A stretch of DNA of 64,000 nt from Allocatelliglobosispora scoriae (lineage in GTDB: Bacteria; Actinomycetota; Actinomycetes; Mycobacteriales; Micromonosporaceae). Where the stretch lies: the NCBI RefSeq assembly GCF_014204945.1, contig NZ_JACHMN010000002.1, forward strand, positions 682,001-746,000. The letters are read 5' to 3'. The notes beneath the pieces are model-generated. The model did no database searches. It was not told the origin of the DNA and was given only the letters and a program-made list of their open reading frames with translations. Position numbers and translations under genes: made by a program. Shown piece after piece: positions 51,128 through 59,300 of the stretch (positions within the stretch are counted from its first letter, which is position 1; the number at the start of each line of letters is the position of its first letter).

Positions 51128-51496
51128 ATGCGCGGCATCAGCTGGTTCGTCGCATGGTGCCTGGTGGGTACGGCGTACGCGCTGGCGGCGGCCGGTGCGC
51201 TCACCATCGGGATCTTCGTCCTGCCGGTGGCGATCGCCGCGACTGTCGCCCTGGCACTGGTCCGCCGCTCGTGGATCGGGCTGCCCGGGCTGATCGCCGG
51301 GCCGGCCGTGCTGCTGGGGTACCTCGCCTACCTCAACCGCGGCGGTCCCGGCGACGTCTGCGTGTCCGACGCGGTCAGCCGGTCCTGCACCGAGCAGTAC
51401 AGCCCGTGGCCGTTCGCGGTCATCGGCTCGGCCCTCGCGATCGGTTCGCTCGCCCTTTTCGCCCTGGTCGGCCGGAAGCCTCGCGACGCGCGGTGA
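51128..51496 (+). CDS. Small four-helix membrane protein
   Basis: A 122-residue protein with four hydrophobic stretches (ISWFVAWCLVGTAYALAAAGALTIGIFVLPVAIAATVALALV, LPGLIAGPAVLLGYLAYL, WPFAVIGSALAIGSLALFALVG). A short external loop carries two cysteines (GDVCVSDAVSRSCTEQ). No family is recognised. GAGGAG at 51116-51121 supports the ATG at 51128. Confidence 0.72.
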   Translation: MRGISWFVAWCLVGTAYALAAAGALTIGIFVLPVAIAATVALALVRRSWIGLPGLIAGPAVLLGYLAYLNRGGPGDVCVSDAVSRSCTEQYSPWPFAVIGSALAIGSLALFALVGRKPRDAR

Positions 51497-51549
51497 CTCC
51501 CGCGCCGTTCGGCCGCCCGCCAGACGCTTCATCACCTACCGTGCCAGGT

Positions 51550-51900
51550 ATGGCAACAGTCCTGGACGACTATCTCGACAGCCTCGACGAGCCCGCGCGG
51601 GCCGCATTCGAGCACGTCCGCAGGCTCGCTACCGCCTTGGCTCCCGACGCCGAGCAGGGTGTCAGCTACGGCATGGCGGCGCTGCGGTACCGGGGCAAGC
51701 CGCTGCTGGGGTTCCGGGCGGCCAAGGAGCACCTGAGCATCTTCCCGTTCAGCCCGGCCGCCATCGACGCGGTGCGTGAGCGGCTGACCGGTTACGAACT
51801 GTCCAAGGGCACGGTGCGGTTCACCGCCGCCACACCGCTGCCCGACGACGTCGTACTCGACATCGTCCGCCACCGCATGGGCGAGATCACCGCGCCCTGA
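51550..51900 (+). CDS. DUF1801 (YdhG-like) protein
   Basis: A 116-residue protein with the DUF1801 pattern: LDDYLDSLDEPARAAFEHVRRLATALAPDAEQGVSYGMAALRYRGKPLLGFRAAKEHLSIFPFSP, read in overlapping blocks, and ending with KGTVRFTAATPLPDDVVLDIVR. The (I/V)SYGMPA-like strand and KxHLSxFP block are diagnostic. Members have been compared to frataxin-like iron chaperones, but the function is not settled. The ATG at 51550 begins the domain; the open upstream frame runs through the preceding membrane-protein gene. Confidence 0.85.
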   Translation: MATVLDDYLDSLDEPARAAFEHVRRLATALAPDAEQGVSYGMAALRYRGKPLLGFRAAKEHLSIFPFSPAAIDAVRERLTGYELSKGTVRFTAATPLPDDVVLDIVRHRMGEITAP

Positions 51901-51985
51901 CAGCGGACCGGGAGGCCACGGCCAGGTCGCCGGTTCCGTGCCGCATCGGATCGACAGGCGTGCGCGGGTCCGGCAGGATCACGGC

Positions 51986-52894
51986 ATGAGCGCGAAACAG
52001 CGGCTGCTCGCCGCGCTGGTCCTGCCGCTGCTCGCGGCGTGCGGATCGGCATCCGGACCGGCGGCGCCGACAGTCGCTCCGGGCTCTACCGTCACCGTCG
52101 ACCTCGACGGCCGACCGTTCCAGCTGCATGTGCCGCGCGCATACGACCCGACGACCAGGCTCCCGCTGGTGGTGCTCCTGCACGGCTACGAGTCCAGCGC
52201 CGCCCTGCACGAGGAGTATTTCAAGCTGGCGGGCGAGTCCGAGCGCCGCGGGTTCCTCTACGCCATGCCCGACGGGACCACCGACCGCAGCGGAAAGAGG
52301 TTCTGGAACGCGACCGCGGCCTGCTGCGACTTCTATGGCACCGGGGTCGACGACTCGGCGTACCTGAGCCGGCTGCTCGACACCATCGCAGCGTCGTACT
52401 CCGTCGATAGCAGGCGCGTCTACCTGATCGGCCACTCCAACGGCGGCTTCATGGCCTACCGGATGGCCTGCGAGCACGCGAAGCAGATCACCGCGATCGC
52501 CTCTCTCGCCGGGATGGCCACCGACGATCCCGGGCAGTGCCGGCCGGAACGGCCCGTGAGCATCCTGCACATCCACGGCACGGCAGATCAAACGATCAAA
52601 TACGGCGGCGGTACGAACGTGGGCGATCCCTACCCCTCCGTGGACACCACGGTCTCGGGGTGGCGCCGCCGCGACGGCTGCGATGACCGCCCCGAAACCT
52701 CAGCCGCCCCGCTCGACCTGGACTCCGACCGGCCCGGCCCGGAGACCGCCGTGACGGTCTACGCCGCGGGCTGCCGTGACGGCACCCGGGTGGCGGTGTG
52801 GTCGATCGAGGACGGCGGGCACATGCCGAGGCTCACCGCGTCCTTCACACCCGCTGTCCTGGACTTCCTGCTCGCCCAGGTGTCCCCGGCATAG
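51986..52894 (+). CDS. PHB-depolymerase/feruloyl-esterase-like lipoprotein
   Basis: A 302-residue exported esterase. It has a lipoprotein signal peptide (LLAALVLPLLAACGSA). The polyhydroxybutyrate-depolymerase/LpqC-like domain follows: RPFQLHVPRAYDPTTRLPLVVLLHGYESSAA, GTTDRSGKRFWNATAACCDF, the nucleophile elbow LIGHSNGGFMAYRMACE, ILHIHGTADQTIKYGGG (Asp region) and a C-terminal His in IEDGGHMPRL. It hydrolyses extracellular esters at the cell surface. The last 50 bases overlap the convergent oxidoreductase gene. Confidence 0.87.
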   Translation: MSAKQRLLAALVLPLLAACGSASGPAAPTVAPGSTVTVDLDGRPFQLHVPRAYDPTTRLPLVVLLHGYESSAALHEEYFKLAGESERRGFLYAMPDGTTDRSGKRFWNATAACCDFYGTGVDDSAYLSRLLDTIAASYSVDSRRVYLIGHSNGGFMAYRMACEHAKQITAIASLAGMATDDPGQCRPERPVSILHIHGTADQTIKYGGGTNVGDPYPSVDTTVSGWRRRDGCDDRPETSAAPLDLDSDRPGPETAVTVYAAGCRDGTRVAVWSIEDGGHMPRLTASFTPAVLDFLLAQVSPA

Positions 52895-53798
52895 CCGAGT
52901 CCATCAGCAGCACGAGCTTCCCCCGCACATGACCGTCCTCGCCGACGCGGTGCGCCTGCGCCACCTCGGCGAGCGGGAAGGTCTGCGCCACCGGAAGCGC
53001 GAAGCGCCCGGCCTCGACCAGCTCACCGATCTCGCCGAGCGCGTAGACGGCGCGGCCGGCGTCGCCGCTGCTGAAACGCACTCCGTGCTCGTGGGCGCCG
53101 ACGAAGTCGGCGATCGTCACGACATGCTCCCGGCTGCCCGCGAGCCCGATCAGTTCGGGCAGAACGCCGCTGCCGGCGACGTCGAGAGCGGCGTCGACGC
53201 CGTCGGGAGCAAGCGCTCGGACCCGCTCGACGAGGCCCTCGCCGTAGGCGACGGGCTCGGCCCCCAGGGAGCGCAGATAGTCATGGTTGGCGGGGCCGGC
53301 GGTCCCGATCACCCGCGCGCCGCGCGCCACGGCGAGCTGGACGGCGGCACTCCCGACGCTCCCGGATGCCCCGTTGATGAGCACAGTTCCACCGCCGGCG
53401 ACGCCGAGCTGGTCGAGCGCGCGTGTCGCCGTCTCGACGGCGGCCGGCAATGCGGCGGCACCGGCGAAATCGAGCGACGGCGGGATCGGCGCGTAGAAGG
53501 ACAGCACCGCGAGCTCCGCCTGGGCCGCGCCCTCGGCGGAGAGGCCGAACACCCGCTCACCGACGGACGTGTCCGTGACTCCGGCGCCCAGTTCGTCGAC
53601 GACGCCCGCGGCCTCGTAGCCCAGGGTCTGCGGGAGTCCGCTGTCCATCAGGCCCCTGCGCTTCTTCCAGTCGCTCGGGTTGACCCCGGCGGCGTGCACC
53701 GCGATCCGCACCTGTCCGGGGCCGGGGTGCGGATCGGGGAGATCCACGATCTCCAGGACCTCCGGGCCGCCGAACCGGCGGAAGAGTGCTGCCCTCAT
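52845..53798 (-). CDS. NADP-dependent quinone oxidoreductase (MDR superfamily)
   Basis: A 317-residue zinc-free MDR enzyme, the second of three in the window. MRAALFRRFGGPEVLEIVDLPDPHPGPGQV and HAAGVNPSDWKKRRG mark the substrate domain. GYEAAGVVDELGAGVTD and VLINGASGSVGSAAVQLAVARGARVIGTAG mark the NADPH domain. It reduces quinones or enones in the cytosol. Unlike the other two, it has no adjacent regulator. Its 3' end overlaps the esterase gene by 50 bases. Confidence 0.87.
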   Translation of the reverse strand: MRAALFRRFGGPEVLEIVDLPDPHPGPGQVRIAVHAAGVNPSDWKKRRGLMDSGLPQTLGYEAAGVVDELGAGVTDTSVGERVFGLSAEGAAQAELAVLSFYAPIPPSLDFAGAAALPAAVETATRALDQLGVAGGGTVLINGASGSVGSAAVQLAVARGARVIGTAGPANHDYLRSLGAEPVAYGEGLVERVRALAPDGVDAALDVAGSGVLPELIGLAGSREHVVTIADFVGAHEHGVRFSSGDAGRAVYALGEIGELVEAGRFALPVAQTFPLAEVAQAHRVGEDGHVRGKLVLLMDSAMPGTPGRAGSPGQRV

Positions 53799-53842
53799 CG
53801 TCTGCTCCGATCTGAGCCGCGGGCCTGATGCCTTCCCCGCCT

Positions 53843-53884
53843 GGTCATGGGCTTGGATCAGCGTACGGTCCCAAGCCCATGACC
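53843..53884 (-). terminator. Terminator of the repeat-containing exported protein gene
   Basis: Perfect 14-base arms GGTCATGGGCTTGG (53843-53856) and CCAAGCCCATGACC (53871-53884) around 14 bases, 15 bases past the stop codon on the minus strand. Confidence 0.75.
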
Positions 53885-53899
53885 TGCTCGTTTTCCGTC

Positions 53900-55231
53900 T
53901 CAGTTGAAGCGGGCGAAGGGCTGTTCCGCGACAAGGCCCGTAACGGCTGCGGCACCGACGAACACGCCGATCACGTCGACGAGCACATCCGTCTCACCGG
54001 CGTCGTTGTAGATCCAGTACCTGCCGACGGTGCCGCCGTAGGTGCCGAGCGGCGTGACGGCGGCGTTGGCGACGGTCTGGCCGGCGGCGGGATTGAGGTT
54101 GGAGGCGATCGACGTGTCCCCACCCTGCCAGACCTTCAGGTAAGTGCTCCTCGTCGGAGCCACCGCGGTCACGTTCACCGCGATCGCCGCCGTGGTTTCG
54201 TCGGCCCAGAACGAGAAGTAGTAGGCATCCTTGGGAGTGAACGTGGGCCAGCCGCCGAGGCCGGTGCGGGTGTCGACGACGCGAGCCGGTTCCCGGGGTA
54301 CGAACCGCGAGCCCTGGAGCGACCCCGTGAGCCTCGTGTAGACGCCGACGACGTCGACGATGACGTGCGTCGCGCCCGAGGATCCGTTGTAGACGTAGAA
54401 CAGCGGGTGCTCGGGGCACCCGATGCCGTTGCAGAATCCGGTCGGGACGATCGCGAAGTTCGGCACCACCGCGCCCGGCTTGAAGTTGAGCGTGGAGGTG
54501 GTCGGCGTACCGACGCCGTTGTCGTCCCATGCTCCCGTGGCCAGGTAGCCGTTCTTCTCCGGTGACACCGCGGTCACCGTCACGGCGTACGACGTGATGT
54601 TGAAGTTGTTCGCGCCGAACTCCACGCCGAGCACGACCGCACGCCCCGCAGCCAGCTTCGAGCCGGTCCGGCTGTCCAGCAAGCGGATCGGGGCGGTCAG
54701 CGGGACGAAGGACGACGCCGAGTAGGACGGTGTGCCGGTGGCGCTGAGGTAGTACCCCACGACGTCCGCGATGACCTCGACGGTTCCGGCGGCGTTGAAG
54801 ATCACCACGTGCCCGTCGGTGCCGACGGTGACCGTCACCGAGTTGGCACCGGTCCAGCCCGCGGCGAAGTTGACGGACGACGAGTTCGGCCGGGTCGTCC
54901 CGCTGGGGTAGACGGTGAGGTATCCGCTCACCGAGGGCGCGGTGACCGTCACGTTGAGGACGACGGTGGAGACGCCCGAGGCGGGCACCCCGCCCTGGCC
55001 CAGGACCTGGAGCTGAAGGGTGCCGGCGGGGCCGATCGGCGCATCGGGGGCGCCGAGACCCGAGCGGGTGTCGAGAATCCGGGTCGGCTGCACCGACTGG
55101 TAGGCGCCCGCGGCGTCGATGTGCACCGGCAGCGCGGCGCCCAGCGGGCTGCCGGCTGCGCTCGCCGGGCCGACGAGGGCAGCGGCGGTGAGGGTGATGG
55201 CGCAGAAAAGAGCGGTGTGGATGGTACGCAC
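53900..55231 (-). CDS. Exported protein with three LDTRxGxG beta modules
   Basis: A 443-residue protein with a signal peptide (IHTALFCAITLTAAALVGPASA). It is made of three repeats of about 130 residues. Each opens with an arginine-rich strand (QPTRILDTRSGLG, APIRLLDSRTGSK, EPARVVDTRTGLG) and ends in a valine-rich strand (VEVIADVVGYYL, HVIVDVVGVYT, DVLVDVIGVFV). This module is widespread as the tail of actinobacterial extracellular enzymes and probably aids surface attachment; here it stands alone. GGAGGAG before the GTG at 55231 supports the start. Confidence 0.82.
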   Translation of the reverse strand: MRTIHTALFCAITLTAAALVGPASAAGSPLGAALPVHIDAAGAYQSVQPTRILDTRSGLGAPDAPIGPAGTLQLQVLGQGGVPASGVSTVVLNVTVTAPSVSGYLTVYPSGTTRPNSSSVNFAAGWTGANSVTVTVGTDGHVVIFNAAGTVEVIADVVGYYLSATGTPSYSASSFVPLTAPIRLLDSRTGSKLAAGRAVVLGVEFGANNFNITSYAVTVTAVSPEKNGYLATGAWDDNGVGTPTTSTLNFKPGAVVPNFAIVPTGFCNGIGCPEHPLFYVYNGSSGATHVIVDVVGVYTRLTGSLQGSRFVPREPARVVDTRTGLGGWPTFTPKDAYYFSFWADETTAAIAVNVTAVAPTRSTYLKVWQGGDTSIASNLNPAAGQTVANAAVTPLGTYGGTVGRYWIYNDAGETDVLVDVIGVFVGAAAVTGLVAEQPFARFN

Positions 55232-55383
55232 GAACTCCTCCAATCGCGTGGGCGGATGTGCGAGACGATCCACCGTAGGAGGCGCGCGCAGCGCATATCA
55301 AGATGTGCCGATGCCTCAGACCCGAACGGGCGACAACGGCGACCGTCCAGTCACGCCACCTGAAGAACCGTCCCGGCGGGTTC

Positions 55384-55824
55384 TCAGCCCAGCTCCTCGG
55401 CGAGCCCGAGGATGATCCCGCTCGGCCCGCGCAGGTAGCAGAGCAGGAAGCTGTCCTCGTAGCGCGTCACCTCGCCGACGAGTTCGGCGCCGTGCGGCCG
55501 GAGCCGGGCCAGGGTGTCCTCGATGTCGTCGACGGTGAACATCACGCGGTGCAGGCCCAGCGTGTTCGGCGGGCTGATCTCCGGCTCGGCGACGATCGCC
55601 TTCGGGGAGTGGTAGGTCACCAGCTCGAGCCGACCCGCAGCGCCCGGGATCCGCATCATCGCGACCTCGCTTCGCAGGTCGGCGAGCCCGACGACCTTGC
55701 CCGCCCAACTTCCCTCGATCGGCGCCCTGCCCTCCAGCTCCATGCCGAGCTCGGTGAAGAAGGCGACGGCGGCGTCGAGGTCGTCGACGACGATGCCGAC
55801 GTTGTCCATGCGCTGAATCGTCAT
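55384..55824 (-). CDS. VOC/glyoxalase family protein
   Basis: A 146-residue protein with two beta-alpha-beta-beta-beta units: MDNVGIVVDDLDAAVAFFTELGMELEG, RLELVTYHSP, then LHRVMFTVDDIEDTLARLRPHGAELVGEV and LCYLRGPSGIILGLAEELG. This is the vicinal-oxygen-chelate fold; members include glyoxalases, dioxygenases and resistance proteins. Candidate metal ligands are present (His and Glu positions), but the reaction is not readable. It lies 23 bases from the HxlR gene on the same strand, so it may be part of that regulator's unit. Confidence 0.87.
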   Translation of the reverse strand: MTIQRMDNVGIVVDDLDAAVAFFTELGMELEGRAPIEGSWAGKVVGLADLRSEVAMMRIPGAAGRLELVTYHSPKAIVAEPEISPPNTLGLHRVMFTVDDIEDTLARLRPHGAELVGEVTRYEDSFLLCYLRGPSGIILGLAEELG

Positions 55825-55847
55825 GCCCCCGAGACTATGGGGCGGCG

Positions 55848-56222
55848 TCAGCAGGCGCTCGGCACCGCCTCGATGTCATCGAGGTGCTCCTCGGCCCAGG
55901 TGCGCAGGGCCGCGAGCGGAGCGACCAGGGTCTCGCCGAGTTCGGTCAGCGAATACTCCACGTGGGGCGGCACCGCCGGATAGACCGTGCGGTTGATCAG
56001 GTGGTTGCTCTCGAGGCGCTTGAGGGTTGCGGTCAGGACCTTGGGGGTCACGCCCTGCAACCGCTTCTGGATGACGCCGAACCGCTGCGGCCCGTCCTCG
56101 ATCGCGCCGATCACCAGCGTCGACCACTTGTTGGCGATGAGGTCGAGGATGTCGCGGCAGGGGCACAGGCGACCGTAGACGTCGTGGTCGTCATGGACTG
56201 CTGTGCGGCACGTGATTGTCAT
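55848..56222 (-). CDS. HxlR family transcriptional regulator
   Basis: A 124-residue winged-helix regulator: CPCRDILDLIANKWSTLVIGAIEDGPQRFGVIQKRLQGVTPKVLTATLKRLESNHLINRTVYPAVPPHVEYSLTELG in continuous conserved blocks. HxlR proteins often sense reactive electrophiles or oxidants through a conserved N-terminal Cys; here LCPCRD supplies two. It is divergent from a quinone oxidoreductase, a typical target. Two palindromic sites lie between them. Confidence 0.9.
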   Translation of the reverse strand: MTITCRTAVHDDHDVYGRLCPCRDILDLIANKWSTLVIGAIEDGPQRFGVIQKRLQGVTPKVLTATLKRLESNHLINRTVYPAVPPHVEYSLTELGETLVAPLAALRTWAEEHLDDIEAVPSAC

Positions 56223-56244
56223 AGCGGACCTCCCAAGCTTGATA

Positions 56245-56296
56245 CTATCCGTAGGATAGCAATATCCCTTGACGGTAACTATGTCCCCGGGGATAG
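56245..56296. promoter_or_regulatory. Two candidate HxlR operators
   Basis: Site 1 (56245-56259) is a perfect palindrome CTATCC-GTA-GGATAG. Site 2 (56279-56296) is similar, with CTAT-G-TCCCC against GGGGATAG. Both lie in the divergent spacer, 34 bases centre-to-centre approximately, and share the CTATCC/GGATAG half-site. Confidence 0.65.
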
Positions 56297-56298
56297 CG

Positions 56299-56332
56299 TC
56301 GCTTCGTCGGCACGGCCGTGCCGACGAAGCGA
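56299..56332 (+). promoter_or_regulatory. 34-base loop-less perfect palindrome in the leader
   Basis: Two 17-base arms meet without a spacer (TCGCTTCGTCGGCACGG at 56299-56315 and its inverse at 56316-56332). It sits between the operators and the oxidoreductase start. In RNA it would form a strong hairpin; in DNA it could be a third binding site. Confidence 0.75.
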
Positions 56333-56338
56333 GAGGAT

Positions 56339-56374
56339 ATGACCATGACCAAGCTTGCCGGGGGTGCCCGATGA
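56339..56374 (+). CDS. Possible leader peptide upstream of the oxidoreductase
   Basis: ATG 56339 or 56345 opens an 11- or 9-residue ORF (MTMTKLAGGAR) whose TGA overlaps the ATG of the oxidoreductase (ATGA at 56371-56374). GAGAGGA precedes it. Translation of the leader would couple to the main gene. It may equally be chance. Confidence 0.3.
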   Translation: MTMTKLAGGAR

Positions 56375-57339
56375 GCACGATGCAGGCAGTCGTCGCAGTC
56401 GGCGGCGACCTCGTCGACGCCACCGTCGACGTTCCGCAACCGGGTCCGCACGACCTCCTGGTCGAGGTGCGGGCGGTGTCGGTGAACCCCGTCGACACCA
56501 AGGTCCGCGCGGGTGGCGGCACCGACCGGATCCTCGGTTTCGACGCCGCCGGCATCGTGGTGTCGACCGGCAGCGAAGCCACCCGCTTCCGCGTCGGCGA
56601 TGAGGTCTACTACGCCGGGGACATCACCCGGCCGGGATCCAACGCGCAGTTCCAGGCGGTGGACGAGCGCATCGTCGGGCGCAAACCGGCCGCCCTGACC
56701 TTCGCCGAGGCTGCCGCCATGCCGCTGACCACGATCACGGCGTGGGAGTCGCTGTTCGACCACCTTCGCGCCGCGAAGGACACGACCGGCTCGCTGGTCG
56801 TCGTCGGCGCGGCAGGCGGCGTCGGCTCGATCCTGGTTCAGCTCGCCCGCGCGCTGACCGGGCTGCGGGTCATCGGAACCGCGTCGCGGCTCGCGTCGGC
56901 CGACTGGGTACGCGCGATGGGCGCGCACGACGTCGTCGATCACCGCGAACTGGCGACCGCGGCCGGACGGCTCGTCCCGGACGGCGTGGACTACCTGTTC
57001 ACGTCCTACTCCAAGGACCAGATCGGCGTCTACGCCGACATCATGCGGCCGTTCGGGCAGATCGTCGCCATCGACGACGCGCGGCAGGACCTCTACCCGC
57101 TGAAGTCGAAGAGCATCACCTGGCACTGGGAGTTCATGTTCGCCCGGTCCATGCACCACGCGGCCGACCTGGACCAGCAGGGCCGGCTGCTCGACGCGGC
57201 CGCCGAGCTGCTCGACACCGCGACGCTGCGGCACACCATGACGACCGCCATCGGCGACTTCAGCGCGGCCGGCATACATCGGGCACACCAGCTGGTCGAC
57301 GGCGGCCAGGCCGTGGGCAAGGTCGTCGTCCACCGCTGA
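56371..57339 (+). CDS. Zinc-independent MDR oxidoreductase (quinone oxidoreductase-like)
   Basis: A 322-residue MDR enzyme, the third of its kind in this window: AVSVNPVDTKVRAGGG, LGFDAAGIVVSTGSEATRFRVGDEVYYAG, AAAMPLTTITAWESLFDHL and the NADPH loop VVVGAAGGVGSILVQLARA. The C-terminal KSITWHWEFMFARSMHHAADL block matches the zinc-binding alcohol dehydrogenase/ZADH subfamily of quinone oxidoreductases. It is divergent from HxlR and so probably induced by electrophiles or oxidants, with reduction of the toxic carbonyl or quinone. GGGGG precedes the ATG, which overlaps the possible leader peptide. Confidence 0.88.
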   Translation: MSTMQAVVAVGGDLVDATVDVPQPGPHDLLVEVRAVSVNPVDTKVRAGGGTDRILGFDAAGIVVSTGSEATRFRVGDEVYYAGDITRPGSNAQFQAVDERIVGRKPAALTFAEAAAMPLTTITAWESLFDHLRAAKDTTGSLVVVGAAGGVGSILVQLARALTGLRVIGTASRLASADWVRAMGAHDVVDHRELATAAGRLVPDGVDYLFTSYSKDQIGVYADIMRPFGQIVAIDDARQDLYPLKSKSITWHWEFMFARSMHHAADLDQQGRLLDAAAELLDTATLRHTMTTAIGDFSAAGIHRAHQLVDGGQAVGKVVVHR

Positions 57340-57389
57340 TCTCCGCACGGCCGGCCGAGGCAGCACGGACCGCGCACTACGCTGAGATC

Positions 57390-57821
57390 ATGGATGACTT
57401 CGACGAACAGCGCTTCGCGGGGACGTGGTTCGTGGTGGCGTCCACGTTCCCGCTGTGGCTCAAGGGCAAGCGCCACTCGCCGCGCTTCCAGTACGGCGTG
57501 CTGGCACCGGGCCGACTCAGCGACCGTGTCATGTATCGCCGCGACGGCCGCGAGCAGGTCCTCGACGGCGTCGACACCCGGCTCCCCGGCGCGACGCCCG
57601 CGTTCCGCTGGCGGGGCACCGGTCTCCTGCGCCTGGTCAAGAGCGATTGGCAGGTCACCCACCGGGACCCGCAGTACCGGTGGGCGGTGATCGGCTTCAC
57701 CCGGTCGCTGCTGACACCGGCCGGCGTCGACATCATCGCGCGCACGCCCGGCATTCCCGCCGGGATCCCGGCCGACGTGCTCGCCCAGCCCGGCCTCACC
57801 GCGATCCCCCATGCGCAGTAA
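57390..57821 (+). CDS. Lipocalin-like cytosolic protein
   Basis: A 143-residue protein starting with the lipocalin-type block FAGTWFVVASTFPLWLKGKRH (compare G.W..V). Beta strands and YRWAVIGFTRSLLTPAGVDIIARTPGIP follow. No signal peptide or lipobox is present, unlike bacterial lipocalins such as Blc. It may bind a hydrophobic ligand. It follows the oxidoreductase by 50 bases and could share its transcript and its inducer. Confidence 0.7.
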   Translation: MDDFDEQRFAGTWFVVASTFPLWLKGKRHSPRFQYGVLAPGRLSDRVMYRRDGREQVLDGVDTRLPGATPAFRWRGTGLLRLVKSDWQVTHRDPQYRWAVIGFTRSLLTPAGVDIIARTPGIPAGIPADVLAQPGLTAIPHAQ

Positions 57822-57868
57822 CTCCAACAGATGTCGATCTATCAATCTAATGTGGTAGGGTCGTCGGC

Positions 57869-58207
57869 ATGCGTATCAGGATTCTGGCCGTGGCGACAGC
57901 CGCCGCCCTCGGTGTGAGCACACTGCTGGCCGGTCCGGCTGCCGCCCAGGGGAACGCGCCGGACTGCATCTCGGGCCAGTGGTCGTACGTGTGCGACGCC
58001 GACAGCACCGGTCCGACGACCTGGACGGTGGCCGAGGTCGGCAAACCGGTGCAGACCTTCGTCTCGGGCTCCGCCATCGGCGGAAGCTGCCGCTACATGC
58101 TGAAGATCAGCTACAGCTACGTGGAGTGGGACGGGTCCACGGTGAACAGCGCGGTGGCCACCGTCTACTGCCGCAGCGGCATGTGGCCGGCACCCACCGA
58201 GCGCTGA
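57869..58207 (+). CDS. Small exported protein, 112 aa
   Basis: A 112-residue protein with a signal peptide (RILAVATAAALGVSTLLAGPAAA). The mature part has four cysteines (PDCISGQWSYVCD, GGSCRYML, TVYCRSG), allowing two disulfides, and strand-like segments. I do not recognise the family. A short relatively AT-rich stretch just upstream (57830-57860) may be its promoter. Confidence 0.72.
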   Translation: MRIRILAVATAAALGVSTLLAGPAAAQGNAPDCISGQWSYVCDADSTGPTTWTVAEVGKPVQTFVSGSAIGGSCRYMLKISYSYVEWDGSTVNSAVATVYCRSGMWPAPTER

Positions 58208-58262
58208 ACGAGGCTGTACCACCGGCAGGCCGACGGTCAGACTCCCGAGCTCCTGGTTCCGC

Positions 58263-59201
58263 TCAGGATTGGGTGACTTGATAGGAGACTTGGTCGGAGA
58301 TGATGCGGGTGTCAGTCGGCAGCCGATCAGTGAACCCGTCCCGTCCCAACGCCTCCTGAAGCACTGCGGACCCTTGGGCGCCGGCCTCCACGACCACCAG
58401 CTGCCAGGCGCCTCGGCTGCCGAGACTCGTCGTCACGGTGTCGCTGGCGGAGACAGACTGCTTGGGGTGGAACTCACCGTCGGTGACGGCGCACAGCCAA
58501 TAGATGCGTCCTGGTGGCGGCGGAAGGCTGCCGGTGATCGTGACCACCACATTGGGACTGCCGGCAGTTTCGCCAGGCCCGGCCTCGACCGATGCGATAC
58601 GCAGCGGGCTGCCGACGAGCCGGGCGACATCGATCTGAGTGGAGGCTCTGCGGCACGCCTCCTGCCCGGTACCCGCTCCGGACGCCACAGCAAGCGCGGT
58701 CATAGGAGACGACGACTTCAGGCTCGCTGGTACGACCCACGGCAGCGAGAATTTTCCGCCGCCGTCTGCCCTCGCGGTTCCCGCGGTAGCCACCGCTGCT
58801 GCTGCCGGATCGGACGAGGCGTACAGGTCTATCGCCACGGCGCTGTTCGGGGGGAACCCGTCGCCCTGGAACACCAGGCGGTCCGGCGCTGCGGCAGCGA
58901 ACACCGCGAGCGTGGGGGCGGACCCGTTCGCGCACACCGGGTCGACGGCGCTCCTGGTCGCTGCCGGGCTTGCGGTCGGCGCGGCTGTTCGGCCGCCCGA
59001 GCCGTCGCGGAACGGGATCACATCATTGGCCAACTGCAGGGTGGCGACGAGCAGTGCTGCACCGCCGAGGATGGTCGCCGCCTTGGCGCCGGTATCGAGC
59101 CTGCGCCACAGGCCGCGCATACCGCCCGCGCCGGACGCGGACCGAGCTCGGCTCGGCTCGGGTTCCGTCGGCTGAAGCCCGCCCTCTGTGCCAATACCCA
59201 T
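58263..59201 (-). CDS. Single-pass membrane protein with a large external domain
   Basis: A 312-residue protein. A cytosolic start rich in Gly, Arg and Pro (TEPEPSRARSASGAGG) is followed by one membrane segment (AATILGGAALLVATLQLANDV) near residues 45-65. The outer part has an Ala/Thr linker and two beta-sandwich-like regions (LAVFAAAAPDRLVFQGDGFPPNSAVAIDLYA and VVVTITGSLPPPPGRIYWLCAVTDGEFHP). The first resembles an IPT/Ig-like fold. No function is evident. GAAGGA precedes ATG 59201. Confidence 0.7.
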   Translation of the reverse strand: MGIGTEGGLQPTEPEPSRARSASGAGGMRGLWRRLDTGAKAATILGGAALLVATLQLANDVIPFRDGSGGRTAAPTASPAATRSAVDPVCANGSAPTLAVFAAAAPDRLVFQGDGFPPNSAVAIDLYASSDPAAAAVATAGTARADGGGKFSLPWVVPASLKSSSPMTALAVASGAGTGQEACRRASTQIDVARLVGSPLRIASVEAGPGETAGSPNVVVTITGSLPPPPGRIYWLCAVTDGEFHPKQSVSASDTVTTSLGSRGAWQLVVVEAGAQGSAVLQEALGRDGFTDRLPTDTRIISDQVSYQVTQS

Positions 59202-59300
59202 CGGCCCATCCTTCACAGCGATGGATCTGCAGACTTGCATCAACGCCATCCACGATATCCATGACACGCACCAGCGCTGCGGGTAACCACCCTCCCCCGT

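Noticed and set aside
56339-56356. The ATGACCATGACCAAGCTTG stretch, reminiscent of a lacZ-alpha cloning-vector start
   Set aside because: Only part of the vector sequence matches, and the flanks are ordinary genomic DNA continuous with the oxidoreductase gene. I treat it as coincidence rather than vector contamination.
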